Origin: Poriferisodalis sp964484385
GTDB taxonomy: Bacteria > Actinomycetota > Acidimicrobiia > Acidimicrobiales > Poriferisodalaceae
Reading direction: 5' to 3'
DNA length: 61,843 nucleotides
Assembly (NCBI GenBank): GCA_964484385.1
Contig: CAZAFV010000012.1
Location: 1 to 61,843 of the forward strand
Shown here one piece after another: positions 50,536 to 59,984 of this stretch (position 1 is its first letter; each line of letters opens with the position of its first letter). Under the pieces are notes generated by a model. It made no database searches and was not told the origin of the DNA. It saw nothing but the letters and a program-made list of their open reading frames with translations. The translations under genes were made by a program, and so were the position numbers.

Positions 50536-51390
50536 CTCGTCGAGGGTGGGGCCGGTGCCTTGCACGCGGGTCTGGCGCATGTAGCGGCGCCAGCGGTCGG
50601 CGTCGTAGCCGGCGCCGCGGTGCAGCAGGCATCGGTTGTCGTAGATGACGGTGTCGCCCGGGCTCCAGCGATGCGCGTACTCGTCTTCAGGACGGGTGGC
50701 GGCCTCGTTCAGCTCGTCGATGAGCCGGCGGCTGTCGATGCCGTGCCAGCCGACGATCGACCGGGCATGCGAGCCGGCGTAGTAGTTCCTCAGGCCGTTG
50801 CCGGGGTTGGTGCGCACGAGCCGCTGGGGGATCGGCGGGAGTGATGCGGCGTGATTCGGATCGACCGGGGCGACCCTGGTCCGGCTGAACACGTAATCGT
50901 GCAGCACCACCAGGTCGTCGATCTCGGACTGGCGCTCGGGGCTGAGCCTGGCGTACGCGGCCCGCTGGCTCGCATACAGCGTCTCGCCGCCCTCGCCGGG
51001 CACCTCGTAAGCGCACAGGATCGACACGTACGACGGCACGAGCCGGAATGACGAATCCGAGTGCCAGAGGTTGTTGCCCTTCTGGTTGTGGGTCAGCGGG
51101 TGTGACTCGTCCCGCTTGGTGTCGGCGTCGATGACGTTGCCGATCGTGCCGAAGTACTCGACCTTGCCCGTCTTGCCGAACACCACATGGTTCGGCTCGG
51201 GTTCGCCGAGGGTGCGGGTAAGCGCAAGCTGCGCTTCGTCGGACATCTGCTGGTCCGGGAAATGCAGCAGCGAGTAGGTGTCGACGGCGTCGTGCAGCTC
51301 CGCAACCGCCGCGCCGTCGAGCGGCTTCGACAGGTCGATGCCGCCGACCTTGGCGCCGAAGTCGGGATGAATGGGCTCGAACGTCAGCAC
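50533..51390 (-). CDS. TauD/TfdA-family Fe(II)/2-oxoglutarate dioxygenase
   Basis: 285 residues from GTG 51390 (VLTFEPIHPDFGAKVGGIDL) with a GAGAC-type site upstream. The iron-binding facial triad is visible as His-Asp in NNLWHSDSSFRL and the distal His in CLLHRGAGYDAD; the 2-oxoglutarate-binding Arg follows in WRRYMRQTRV. Family members hydroxylate taurine, 2,4-D, alkylsulfates, phosphonates and similar substrates. No sulfonate transporter is adjacent, so the substrate is open. It is on the same strand as the beta-oxidation fusion, 83 nt downstream of it. Confidence 0.9.
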   Translation of the reverse strand: MLTFEPIHPDFGAKVGGIDLSKPLDGAAVAELHDAVDTYSLLHFPDQQMSDEAQLALTRTLGEPEPNHVVFGKTGKVEYFGTIGNVIDADTKRDESHPLTHNQKGNNLWHSDSSFRLVPSYVSILCAYEVPGEGGETLYASQRAAYARLSPERQSEIDDLVVLHDYVFSRTRVAPVDPNHAASLPPIPQRLVRTNPGNGLRNYYAGSHARSIVGWHGIDSRRLIDELNEAATRPEDEYAHRWSPGDTVIYDNRCLLHRGAGYDADRWRRYMRQTRVQGTGPTLDE

Positions 51391-51473
51391 TGGATGTCTC
51401 CCTCGGGCAGCCCCGCCATTGATTCTGGTCGCAGGCAATTCTGGCCGCCACTGCCGGCCGCCGGGCTCTGCCG

Positions 51474-53588
51474 TCAGCTCTGGTGGCGGGCCAGCGAACC
51501 GCCCTCGGCTGCCAACCGTTCCAGCAGCGGGCTGGGTGTCCAATGATCGCCACCCAGCGTCTCGTCGTAATGGCGGATGCGGCCCAGCACCTCGCCGAGC
51601 CCGATCTCGTCGGCCCAGTACATGGGCCCGCCGGTGTACATCGGCCAGCCGTAACCATTGATCCAGGTGACGTCGACGTCGCTGCCCCGCAGAGCGATGC
51701 CCTCGTCGAGGATCTTGGCGCCCTCGTTGACCATCGGGTACAGGCAGCGTTCGAGGATCTCCTGATCGGTGACATCCCGCAGCACCGCTCCCCGCTCAGC
51801 GGCGAAGTCGCGGATCATCTGCTCGACCTCCGGGTCGGGCGTCGAGGCCCGGGTGTCGGGGTCGTAGATGTAGTAGCCGCGGCCGTTCTTCTGGCCCCGG
51901 CGGCCCGACTCGCACAGCACATCGCGCACCGTCGAGCTCGACGACGTGTCCTCGTTCCAGCCCACGTCGAGACCGGCCAGATCGCTCATGGCAAACGGCC
52001 CCATGGGGAAGCCGAAGCCGTACACGACCTTGTCGATCTGGGCCGGCGTGGCGCCCTCCAGCAGCATCTTCTCGGCCTCGATGCCCCGCATGAACAGCAT
52101 CCGGTTGCCGATGAAGCCGTAGCAGACTCCGCACAGCACCGGTGTCTTGCCGATGCGCTTGCCGATCGACATGGCGGTGGTGATGGCCGTGTGCGAGGTG
52201 GCATCGCCGCGCACCACTTCAAGCATCCGCATGACGTTGGCGGGGGAGAAGAAGTGCATGCCGATGACGGCCTCAGGCCGTGACGTGGCCGAGGCGATCT
52301 CGTTCACATCCAGCGCGGAGGTGTTGGTGGCGAGCACCGCACCCGGCTTGCAGATGGCGTCGAGCTGGGCGAACACGTCCTTCTTGAGCGCCATGTTCTC
52401 GAACACGGCCTCGATCATCAGGTCGCAGTCGGCGAAGTCGCCCATGTCGGTGGAGCCCTGCAGCAGGTCCATGCGGGTCTGCACGTCGTCTGACGAGATG
52501 CCGCCCCGCGCCGCGGTGCGCTCGTAGTTGCGTCGCACCACGCCGAGGCCTCGCTCGAGGCTGGCCTCGTCACGCTCCACGAGGGTGACCGGGATGCCGA
52601 TGTTGGCGAAGTTCATGGCGATGCCGCCGCCCATCGTGCCGGCGCCCAGGATGCCGACACGCGCGATGTCGACAGGCGGCGTGTCGCGGGGAACATCGGG
52701 CACCTTCTGGGCCGCTCGCTCGGCGAAGAAGTAGTACTGCTGCGCGTTGGCCTGCGAGCTGCCCATCAGCTCGCCGAAGATGCGCTGCTCGGCGGCGAGC
52801 CCAGCCTCGAAGTCGCCGCTGGCGCCGGTCTCGACGGCTGCTTCCACGCAGCGCACGATGCAGTCAGGTGCTTCGAAGCCGCGCGTCCGGCGGGCGATCG
52901 AGGCCCGGAAGGCAGCGAACTGCTCGGCGCCGAAGCCTTCGAGGCGATCGTTGCGATCGCGGATGCGCGGGCGGGGCATGCCTTCAGCCACGGCTCGGCG
53001 GGCGAATGCCACTGCTCCGGCCTCGAGATCGGCCAGCGAGTCGCCCACGATCTCGTTGATCAGGCCGCATTCCAGGGCCTCAGAGGCGCCGATCGGATCG
53101 CCGCTGACCATGATCTCGAGCGCCCGCTGCGGGCCGGTGATGCGCGGCAGGCGCTGCGTGCCGCCGCCCCCGGGCAGCAGGCCCAGCTTCACCTCGGGCA
53201 GGCCGAACTGGGCAGTGCTGATGGCGACTCGGAAGTGCGCGCACAGCGCGACCTCCAGCCCGCCGCCGAGTGCGGTGCCGTGGATCGCAGCCACCACGGG
53301 CTTGCTGCAGTTCTCCATGGCCTCCTGGCCGGGCACGAGGGCGGGAGGCTTGGGCGGCTGGGAGAACTCGGTGATGTCAGCACCGGCGATGAAGGTCCGC
53401 CCGTCGCAGATGAGCACGATGGCCGTTGCGTCGCTGGCCTCGGCGGTCGCCATGCCGTCGATGAGGCCCTGGCGCACGTGGTAGCTCAGCGCGTTGACGG
53501 GCGGGTTGTTCACGATGAGCAACGCCACGTCGTCGCGGCGCTCGAGTCGGACCGACTCGGTGATCTGGCTCTGGTCCTGGGTTGTCAT
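51474..53588 (-). CDS. Bifunctional enoyl-CoA hydratase / 3-hydroxyacyl-CoA dehydrogenase (FadB/FadJ-like)
   Basis: 704 residues from ATG 53588. The N-terminal crotonase domain has RTFIAGADITEF, TALGGGLEVALCAHFRVAIS and FGLPEVKLGLLPGGGGTQRL, keeping both catalytic Glu residues. The dehydrogenase half has the Rossmann motif RVGILGAGTMGGGIAMNFAN, the catalytic His in GMHFFSPANVMRMLEVV, and C-terminal domains ending in MYTGGPMYWADEIGLGEVLG. It performs hydration and NAD-linked oxidation in fatty-acid beta-oxidation. It is divergent from ilvE across a 157-nt gap. Confidence 0.94.
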   Translation of the reverse strand: MTTQDQSQITESVRLERRDDVALLIVNNPPVNALSYHVRQGLIDGMATAEASDATAIVLICDGRTFIAGADITEFSQPPKPPALVPGQEAMENCSKPVVAAIHGTALGGGLEVALCAHFRVAISTAQFGLPEVKLGLLPGGGGTQRLPRITGPQRALEIMVSGDPIGASEALECGLINEIVGDSLADLEAGAVAFARRAVAEGMPRPRIRDRNDRLEGFGAEQFAAFRASIARRTRGFEAPDCIVRCVEAAVETGASGDFEAGLAAEQRIFGELMGSSQANAQQYYFFAERAAQKVPDVPRDTPPVDIARVGILGAGTMGGGIAMNFANIGIPVTLVERDEASLERGLGVVRRNYERTAARGGISSDDVQTRMDLLQGSTDMGDFADCDLMIEAVFENMALKKDVFAQLDAICKPGAVLATNTSALDVNEIASATSRPEAVIGMHFFSPANVMRMLEVVRGDATSHTAITTAMSIGKRIGKTPVLCGVCYGFIGNRMLFMRGIEAEKMLLEGATPAQIDKVVYGFGFPMGPFAMSDLAGLDVGWNEDTSSSSTVRDVLCESGRRGQKNGRGYYIYDPDTRASTPDPEVEQMIRDFAAERGAVLRDVTDQEILERCLYPMVNEGAKILDEGIALRGSDVDVTWINGYGWPMYTGGPMYWADEIGLGEVLGRIRHYDETLGGDHWTPSPLLERLAAEGGSLARHQS

Positions 53589-53745
53589 GGGCCGCAGCGT
53601 ACGCAACGACGGCCCTGCCGGACCGGGCCGGTGCCTACAGCCAGGCGACTCGGCGGCAAATTCTCCCCGATGCGGACAGGGCCCGGCGATACGCTGCGAA
53701 TGTCTTGGACGACTGCAACGTCCAAGCCATCCCCATGGAGCGCCG

Positions 53746-54771
53746 GTGACTGACAAGCCCGACCCGTTTACGGTCCCCTTCGGGACCATCTTCTGTGACT
53801 GGATGACCACCGCCCGCGCCGACGACGGCCCGTACGTCTACGGCGGGGGAGCTGAGCCGTTCGGCGATTTCACCATCAGCCCGGCGGCGCACGTACTGCA
53901 CTACGGCAGCGCCATCTTCGAAGGGCTGAAGGCACACCGCCAGGTGGACGGCTCGCTGGCGATCTTCCGGCTGGACCGGCATGTCGAGCGCATGGTGTCC
54001 AGCGCGCAGCGGCTGCGGCTGCCGGCCATCGACGGCGATGTGCTGCATCAGATGTGCGTGGACGCAGTGGAGGCGAACGCGGGTGAGGTGCCCGACCCGC
54101 CCGGCTCGCTCTACATTCGCCCGACGCTCATCGGCACGGAGCCCGACATCGGTGCCGCGGCCCGCCCGACGCGCAGCGCGCTGCTGTACGTCGTCAACTG
54201 CCCGGTGGGCGATTACTTCAAGGGCGGCGTCCGGCCGCTGACCTTGCTGGTGGAGACCGACATTCCCCGCACCGTCCCGCAGTTCGGCATGGTGAAGTGC
54301 GGCGGGAACTACGCCATGGCGCTGGCGCCCACGCTGGATGCCATGGCCGGCAACGAGGCCATCGACCAGATGCTGTTCGCCACCGGCGGCGACATCACCG
54401 AGACCGGGGCGTCCAACTTCTTCCTGGCCGACGACGAGCGGGTGGTGACCCGTCACCTCGACGAGTCGTTCTTGCACGGTGTCACCCGGTCGTCGGTGAT
54501 CGAGCTGGCTGCGTCGTTGGGCTACGAGGTCGAGGAGCGCTCGATCGACCCCGAGGAGCTGGTCGAGTGGGCCGAGCGCGGCGAAGCGTTCCTGTCGGGA
54601 ACGGCCGCGGTGCTCGCCCCCGTCGGCACCATCCTGTTCGAAGGCAAGACGCTCACTGTGGGCGACGGCCAACCGGGCCGCAACACGATGCGGCTGCGCC
54701 AGGCACTCGTCGACATCCAGGTCGGTGCTGCGCCCGATCCCTTCGGCTGGCGCACACCTGTGAAGGGCTGA
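53746..54771 (+). CDS. ilvE: Branched-chain amino acid aminotransferase
   Basis: 341 residues from GTG 53746 preceded by GGAG. This is a fold-type IV PLP enzyme that interconverts Val, Leu and Ile with their 2-oxoacids. Recognisable are AHVLHYGSAIFEGLKAHRQV, RPTLIGTEPDIG, the PLP lysine in FGMVKCGGNYAMALAPTL and EAIDQMLFATGGDITETGAS. The C-terminal part, FLHGVTRSSVIELAASLGYE, is typical. It precedes the HD-domain gene by 14 nt and may be co-transcribed with it. Confidence 0.93.
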   Translation: MTDKPDPFTVPFGTIFCDWMTTARADDGPYVYGGGAEPFGDFTISPAAHVLHYGSAIFEGLKAHRQVDGSLAIFRLDRHVERMVSSAQRLRLPAIDGDVLHQMCVDAVEANAGEVPDPPGSLYIRPTLIGTEPDIGAAARPTRSALLYVVNCPVGDYFKGGVRPLTLLVETDIPRTVPQFGMVKCGGNYAMALAPTLDAMAGNEAIDQMLFATGGDITETGASNFFLADDERVVTRHLDESFLHGVTRSSVIELAASLGYEVEERSIDPEELVEWAERGEAFLSGTAAVLAPVGTILFEGKTLTVGDGQPGRNTMRLRQALVDIQVGAAPDPFGWRTPVKG

Positions 54772-54785
54772 CGGATCGGGTTGCC

Positions 54786-55379
54786 ATGAGCAATCGGGAC
54801 ACCGGCCGCATCGTGTCCTGGACGGCAATGGAGCACGGCACCGCTGACGACTACGCGTTCCTGGACAGTCAGCACTACGCGCACGTCCGAACGGGACTGG
54901 TCGACAACCTGCTGAACATCCTGCAGTGCCTGCGGGGACCCACGCTGGGCTACCCGATCGACCGCTACGACCATGCCCTGCAATCGGCAACCCGGGCATT
55001 GCGAAACGGCGAATCGACCGACCTCGTGGCGGCGGCCCTGCTGCATGACATCGGTGACGCATTCGCGCCCGAGAATCACAGCGCCGCCGGTGCCGCCGTG
55101 CTGCAGCCCTATGTCGACGAGCGTACCCACTGGGTGATCGCCCATCACGGGCTGTTTCAGGGCTACTACTACTTCCACCACCTCGGTGGCGATCGCGATG
55201 CCCGCGAGCAGTACCGCGACTCGCCTCACTACGACGCCTGCCTGGACTTCTGTGAGAACTACGACCAGAACTGCTTCGACCCGAAGTACCCCAACCTGGC
55301 AGCCGAAGACTTTCGCTCCCTGCTCGACGAGGTCTTCAGCCGCCCCTCACAGGTCCCCGCCACCGCCCCATTGACCTGA
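54786..55379 (+). CDS. HD-domain protein, PhnZ-like mixed-valence di-iron oxygenase candidate
   Basis: 197 residues from ATG 54786. The HD motif is in YDHALQSATRALRNGESTDL, then LVAAALLHDIGDAFAPENHS, where the two His-Asp pairs would bind two metals. The end has HYDACLDFCENYDQNCFDP. This layout resembles PhnZ, TmpB and inositol-oxygenase relatives, di-iron oxygenases that cleave C-P or C-C bonds, rather than phosphohydrolases. A TauD-type dioxygenase, the common partner of PhnZ/TmpB, is 4 kb away on the other strand. The substrate remains open. Confidence 0.75.
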   Translation: MSNRDTGRIVSWTAMEHGTADDYAFLDSQHYAHVRTGLVDNLLNILQCLRGPTLGYPIDRYDHALQSATRALRNGESTDLVAAALLHDIGDAFAPENHSAAGAAVLQPYVDERTHWVIAHHGLFQGYYYFHHLGGDRDAREQYRDSPHYDACLDFCENYDQNCFDPKYPNLAAEDFRSLLDEVFSRPSQVPATAPLT

Positions 55380-55414
55380 GGCCGCAGCGCGGCTTGGCTA
55401 GCGCGGCTGCAAGC

Positions 55415-56017
55415 TCAGAGGCGGGTGATGGCGTCGCCGGCGCGGACGGTCCCGGGCTGGACGACTCGGCAGTTGACACCGCGCATGCGCAGGTCGCGGC
55501 CCTCGCCGGTGTTCACGAAACGCAGAGCGTCACGGCCGAATCGGGCGGCGAACTTGGCGCAGCCTCGGTGCGGTTTGGCCGTGACCTCCAGGACCGCATC
55601 ACCGAGCCTCAGCTGGGCGCCGGCGGGCAGCGTCTCATGGCTGATGTCGAGGTCTGCGTAGATCTGGTCGCCGGCGAGCGGCCAGCGTTCGACTGGCCCG
55701 ATGACCGCCGCGGCCGCACGAGTGCTCATGATGGTGATCTGGGCGTCCGGGTGCGGTCCGCCATCGGCTGACGACGGTGAGCCTCGCTGGTTCCACGTGT
55801 CGCCCGCAACGCCTTCGGCATCGTTGATCTCGGCCACGTCGAGCACCTCGCGGGCATCTTCGCCAGGTCGGCGGACGATGAGCTCGATCGTGCCGGTGCT
55901 GCCGGGCGCCTCGCGAATGTGCGGCAGCGCCGCTTCCAGCTCGGCGGTGCTGCGGCGGAGCGTCGGGTCGCTGCTCGCAGCCTCGGCGACGGCGGTGGTC
56001 TCTGCTGATGCGTTCAT
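55415..56017 (-). CDS. MOSC-domain protein
   Basis: 200 residues from ATG 56017; ATG 56032 adds five residues. The MOSC core has EGVAGDTWNQRGSPSS, then PLAGDQIYADLDISHETLPA, LRLGDAVLEVTAKPHRGC (the conserved Cys) and MRGVNCRVVQPGTVRAGDAI. MOSC domains carry sulfur or a molybdenum cofactor in MoCo sulfurases and mARC-like or YiiM-like reductases. As a single-domain protein its role may be N-hydroxylated base reduction, as in YiiM; this is inference. The hydantoinase gene ends 63 nt upstream of its start. Confidence 0.88.
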   Translation of the reverse strand: MNASAETTAVAEAASSDPTLRRSTAELEAALPHIREAPGSTGTIELIVRRPGEDAREVLDVAEINDAEGVAGDTWNQRGSPSSADGGPHPDAQITIMSTRAAAAVIGPVERWPLAGDQIYADLDISHETLPAGAQLRLGDAVLEVTAKPHRGCAKFAARFGRDALRFVNTGEGRDLRMRGVNCRVVQPGTVRAGDAITRL

Positions 56018-56080
56018 CGAGATGCGTCCCAAAAGGTTCGTCGGCAGACTCAGGAGCTGACGGCCAGCTCCAACGCAGGA

Positions 56081-59000
56081 TTATCGCGCCGGCGCGTCAC
56101 CTGCCGAAGTGAATTCGAGCTGCAGGTCGCGCGCCTCGGCCTCGGGACTCCGCTCGGCGGGATCGCCGTAACCGCCGCCACCCGGGAACTCCACGATCAG
56201 GCGGCGGTCGCCGGAAATCACCGAGCGGCCTTTGGAGCGCACTTCCGTGCCGTCGTCGAGTGACAGGCGGCCCAGCGCGCCGGGTCCGCCGCCGTGCCGG
56301 CCGCGCGCCGGGTACACGGTTCGCTCGTAGGTCGCGCTGATGGAGAAATCGCGCCCCTGGCGATTCTCCAGCTCGATGACCTGGCCCAGCCCGCCCCGGT
56401 ACTTGCCCTGTCCGCCGGAATCGCGCCGGAACTCCTTGCGCCAGAACACGAGCGGTGAGCCGATCTCGTTCACCTCGACTGGCATGTTGCGCACCCCGCT
56501 CGGGAAGGCCGTCGCCGACAGTCCGTCCGCCTGCGGGCGGGCGCCGGCACCGCCCGAATGGAAGCTCATCAGGATGTACCGCTCCAGCTTGCGCCGGTCG
56601 GCTTCGTCGCCCGATTGCCCAACCGTCGTGCGGGAGCGATTCGTCGTGCCGACGCCGGTGTCGGGCTCCCACATGCCCGTGCCGAGCAGGTTCCACAACG
56701 ACGACGTGCCCTCCGCCGGCACTCGCTCGGGCACCACCTGGCTCAGGCAGCCGAACACGGCGTCGGGGAGCAGTTGGCCCATGACGTGACGAACATTCAC
56801 CGCTGCGGGGTGGGGCGCATTGAGAATGCAGCCTTCGGGCGCTCGCACCCGCACGGCGTCGAGCGAGCCCGTGTTGTTGGGGATGTCGGGGCCGATGATG
56901 CAGCGCACGCCGAATGACGTGTAGGCGTCGGTGTAGGCCATCGGCACGTTGATGCCCCAGCTCGACTGCGGACCGGTGCCGTCGAAGTCCACGTCGATTC
57001 CGTCGGGCCCGGCGGTCAGCGAGCACACGATGTCGATGGGCTGTTCCATGCCGTCGACACGCATCGTCGAGTTCCACGTGCCGCTCGGCAGCTCACCGAT
57101 CACATCGAGCATGGCCCGGTGCGATGACGTGATGATGTGCTCCGCCAGCTCATCCAAGTCGGTCATGGCGTACTCGTCCATCATCGAGATGAGGCGCGCG
57201 GCACCGGTTTCGTTGCAGGCAGCCAGCGAGTGGATGTCGCCGATGACCTGCACCGGGTCGCGGACGTTGGCCTCGATGATCGCCACCACGTTCGGGTCGA
57301 ACACGCCGTCGGTGGCGAACTTCAGGATCGGCAGGTACAGGCCCTCGTGGTACACCTCCTTCGAGTCGGTGGTGAATCCGGCGCCGCCGATGTCCACCAC
57401 GTGGCTCGTGCAGGCGAACAGCGCCACCAGTTCGCCGCGCAGGAACGCCGGCGTGACCACCACGATGTCGAACAGGTGGCCGGTGCCCTTCCATGGGTAG
57501 TTGGTGAGGAAGATGTCGCCGGGGCGCATCTCCGACGCCGGGTAGCGATCCAGGAAGTGCAGCACCGAGTAGGCCATGGAGTTCACATGGCCCGGTGTGC
57601 CCGTGACCGATTGGGCCAGCATCCGCCCCTGGGGGTCGAAGATGCCCGCCGACAGGTCGCCGGCCTCCCGGGTCGAGGTGCTGAAGGCAGCACGCACGAG
57701 TGCCCGTGCCTGTTCCTCGGTCACCGAGATCAGCCGGTTCCACTGCACGCCCAGCCGCACCGCATCGAGGTCGGCAGTGGCATCGGCCGGCCGACGCGCG
57801 TGCTGCGGTGCCGCGACGCCGGTGAGTCGCAAGTGTCCGCCCCCCGTGACGGTTGCCACCGCTCCATCGGGGACCAAGGTCGTGGTCTGGTCCTCGGTGA
57901 TCAGGGCAGGTCCAGCCAGCCACGCGCCTTCGGTGAGGGAACCTCGCTCGAAGACCGCATGGGGGATGGCCCGGCCGGTTGCGGTGTCAGTGACAAGTGC
58001 AGTCTCGTCGGAGGCAACCGGTTCGTCGGCGACGGTTGGATGCAGCGAAATGGCGGGGGCCTGCGGGGTACGCACTTCCAGCAGCCAGCTCAGCACTTCG
58101 ATCTCGAGGTTGCCGATGTGACGCGTGTAGAGCTGCTGGTAGGCCTTCGTGAACGAGGTGCACAACTGGCTGCGAACCTCGGCGTCGCTCGGGCTGTCGA
58201 TGTCGTCCGCGAGCAGCGCTGCAGCGTCGACGTCGACGGTGATCTCATGGCCTTGGCCGCGGTACCGCATCAGGGCTCGCACGTGCGTGGCCGTCTCGGC
58301 ATCGGGCGCAGCAGCGTGCACGATCGCATTCGACTCGTCGGCCATCTCCCGGAGCAGTCCTGCCAGGTTGGCTGCTGTCAGCTCGCTCACGCGGGCATGG
58401 CGGGTGCGCACCGACTCGTGCGCTACCGGCGCTGCCAGAAAGCCGATGGCCGAACCCACGCCTGCGCCCTCAGGCACCACGATGTCGTCGATGCCCAGCT
58501 TGGCGGCCACCCGCGCTGCATGCAGCGGCGCCGCTCCGCCGAATGCGATGAGCGTCCCGCGGCTGATATCGCAGCCTTGATCCGCTGCGTGAACACGACC
58601 GGCATTGGCCATGTTCTCGTCGACAACCTCGGAGATGCCGATGGCAGAGATCGTCGTCTGCAGACCCGATGGCTCCGCCAGCGCGGTCCCGACGGCTTTG
58701 GCAGCGGCGTCGACGTCGAAGGTCAACGTGCCGCCGGCAAACCGATCCGGCGCCAGCCGGCCTAGCACCGCATCGGCGTCGGTCACCGTCGGTTCGATCC
58801 CGCCGCGCCCGTAAGCCGCAGGACCCGGCTCGGAACCTGCGCTGGCCGGACCGACGGTGATGCGCCCGAGCGCGTCGAGGCTGGCGATGGAGCCGCCGCC
58901 GGCCCCGATCTCGACCATCTCGATCACTGGCAGGCGCAGCGGCAGCCCGCTGCCGGCCAGGAAGCGGTACTCGCGGCCGACCTCGAATTCCCGGCTCGTG

Positions 59001-59932
59001 CGGGGATGACCGCCCTCGACGATGCACAGCTTCGCCGTGGTGCCGCCCATGTCGAAGCTGAGGGCGCGCTCGCAGTCGAGGCCGCGCGCGATCCCCGAGG
59101 CCAGCAATGCGCCGCCTGCGGGTCCGCTCTCGATCAGTCGCACCGGGAAGCGCAGCGCCTCAGCGAGCGTTCCCAGCCCGCCGCCGGAGGTCATGAGGAA
59201 CACCTCGCAGCCCAATCCCAGCGCTGCGAGCCGTGCATCGAGATCGGTCAAGTACTGCCTCACGAGCGGTGCGATGTAGGCGTTGGCGCACGCAGTGGAA
59301 AAGCGCTCGTACTCCCGGATCTCGGGGCAGACCTCGCTGGAGAGAGTGACGGTCGCCTCGGGCCAGCACTCGGCCAGTATCTCGGCGGTGCGCTCCTCGT
59401 GGCGGGCGTCGAGGTACGAGTGCAGGTAGCCGACGGCCACGCTGGTCACGCCGTCGGCTGCCAATGATGCCGCTGCGGCCCGCACCGCGTGCTCATCCAG
59501 CGGCAACAGCACCGCGCCGTCGGCGGCGAGCCGCTCGGGTATGCCGATGCGGCGGTTGCGCGGCACCAGCGGCTCGGGCCGGCGCATGTACAGGTCGTAC
59601 TGCTCGAACCGGTTCTCGTGCGCCATCTCGACCGAGTCGCGGATGCCCTGCGTGGTCAGCAGTGCCGTGCGTGCACCCCGGCGCTCGATGAGGGCATTCG
59701 TGGCGAGGGTGGTGCCGTGGATGAACACGCCAACCTCCGCGGGCATAACGCCTGCCTCACGCAGCACACGCTCGACGCCGTCGAGCACAGCGTCGGCCGG
59801 CGCGTCAGGCGTCGTCAGCACTTTGGCGGTGTGCAGCACCGGTCCGCCGCCGCTGACGTCGTCGACCTCCAGCGCGATGTCGGTGAACGTGCCGCCGATG
59901 TCGGCCGCCAGCCGGGCGCGTGCGCCTGCCAT
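56081..59932 (-). CDS. Fused hydantoinase/oxoprolinase (HyuA-HyuB)
   Basis: 1283 residues, the size of eukaryotic-type 5-oxoprolinase. HyuA-like N-terminal half: LAADIGGTFTDIALEVDDV (phosphate loop), FIHGTTLATNALIERRGART and LSFDMGGTTAKLCIVEGG, an ASKHA ATPase. HyuB-like C-terminal half from about residue 715: SVTEEQARALVRAAFSTSTR, DIFLTNYPWKGTGHLFDIVV and DIGGAGFTTDSKEVYHEGLY. Such enzymes open a lactam or hydantoin ring with ATP (5-oxoproline to glutamate, N-methylhydantoin) or carboxylate acetone-like ketones. The fusion favours 5-oxoproline or hydantoin, but the substrate is not proven. It is divergent from ribH. Confidence 0.9.
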   Translation of the reverse strand: MAGARARLAADIGGTFTDIALEVDDVSGGGPVLHTAKVLTTPDAPADAVLDGVERVLREAGVMPAEVGVFIHGTTLATNALIERRGARTALLTTQGIRDSVEMAHENRFEQYDLYMRRPEPLVPRNRRIGIPERLAADGAVLLPLDEHAVRAAAASLAADGVTSVAVGYLHSYLDARHEERTAEILAECWPEATVTLSSEVCPEIREYERFSTACANAYIAPLVRQYLTDLDARLAALGLGCEVFLMTSGGGLGTLAEALRFPVRLIESGPAGGALLASGIARGLDCERALSFDMGGTTAKLCIVEGGHPRTSREFEVGREYRFLAGSGLPLRLPVIEMVEIGAGGGSIASLDALGRITVGPASAGSEPGPAAYGRGGIEPTVTDADAVLGRLAPDRFAGGTLTFDVDAAAKAVGTALAEPSGLQTTISAIGISEVVDENMANAGRVHAADQGCDISRGTLIAFGGAAPLHAARVAAKLGIDDIVVPEGAGVGSAIGFLAAPVAHESVRTRHARVSELTAANLAGLLREMADESNAIVHAAAPDAETATHVRALMRYRGQGHEITVDVDAAALLADDIDSPSDAEVRSQLCTSFTKAYQQLYTRHIGNLEIEVLSWLLEVRTPQAPAISLHPTVADEPVASDETALVTDTATGRAIPHAVFERGSLTEGAWLAGPALITEDQTTTLVPDGAVATVTGGGHLRLTGVAAPQHARRPADATADLDAVRLGVQWNRLISVTEEQARALVRAAFSTSTREAGDLSAGIFDPQGRMLAQSVTGTPGHVNSMAYSVLHFLDRYPASEMRPGDIFLTNYPWKGTGHLFDIVVVTPAFLRGELVALFACTSHVVDIGGAGFTTDSKEVYHEGLYLPILKFATDGVFDPNVVAIIEANVRDPVQVIGDIHSLAACNETGAARLISMMDEYAMTDLDELAEHIITSSHRAMLDVIGELPSGTWNSTMRVDGMEQPIDIVCSLTAGPDGIDVDFDGTGPQSSWGINVPMAYTDAYTSFGVRCIIGPDIPNNTGSLDAVRVRAPEGCILNAPHPAAVNVRHVMGQLLPDAVFGCLSQVVPERVPAEGTSSLWNLLGTGMWEPDTGVGTTNRSRTTVGQSGDEADRRKLERYILMSFHSGGAGARPQADGLSATAFPSGVRNMPVEVNEIGSPLVFWRKEFRRDSGGQGKYRGGLGQVIELENRQGRDFSISATYERTVYPARGRHGGGPGALGRLSLDDGTEVRSKGRSVISGDRRLIVEFPGGGGYGDPAERSPEAEARDLQLEFTSAGDAPAR

Positions 59933-59984
59933 CGGCCCAGCGTAGGCGCGTCGTCGCGGAAGGCTGCGGGGCTACCGTGCAGGC

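Noticed and set aside
57137..58765. A 542-codon plus-strand open frame antisense to the hydantoinase gene
   Set aside because: Shadow of the hydantoinase/oxoprolinase gene; no start signal and no recognisable motif.
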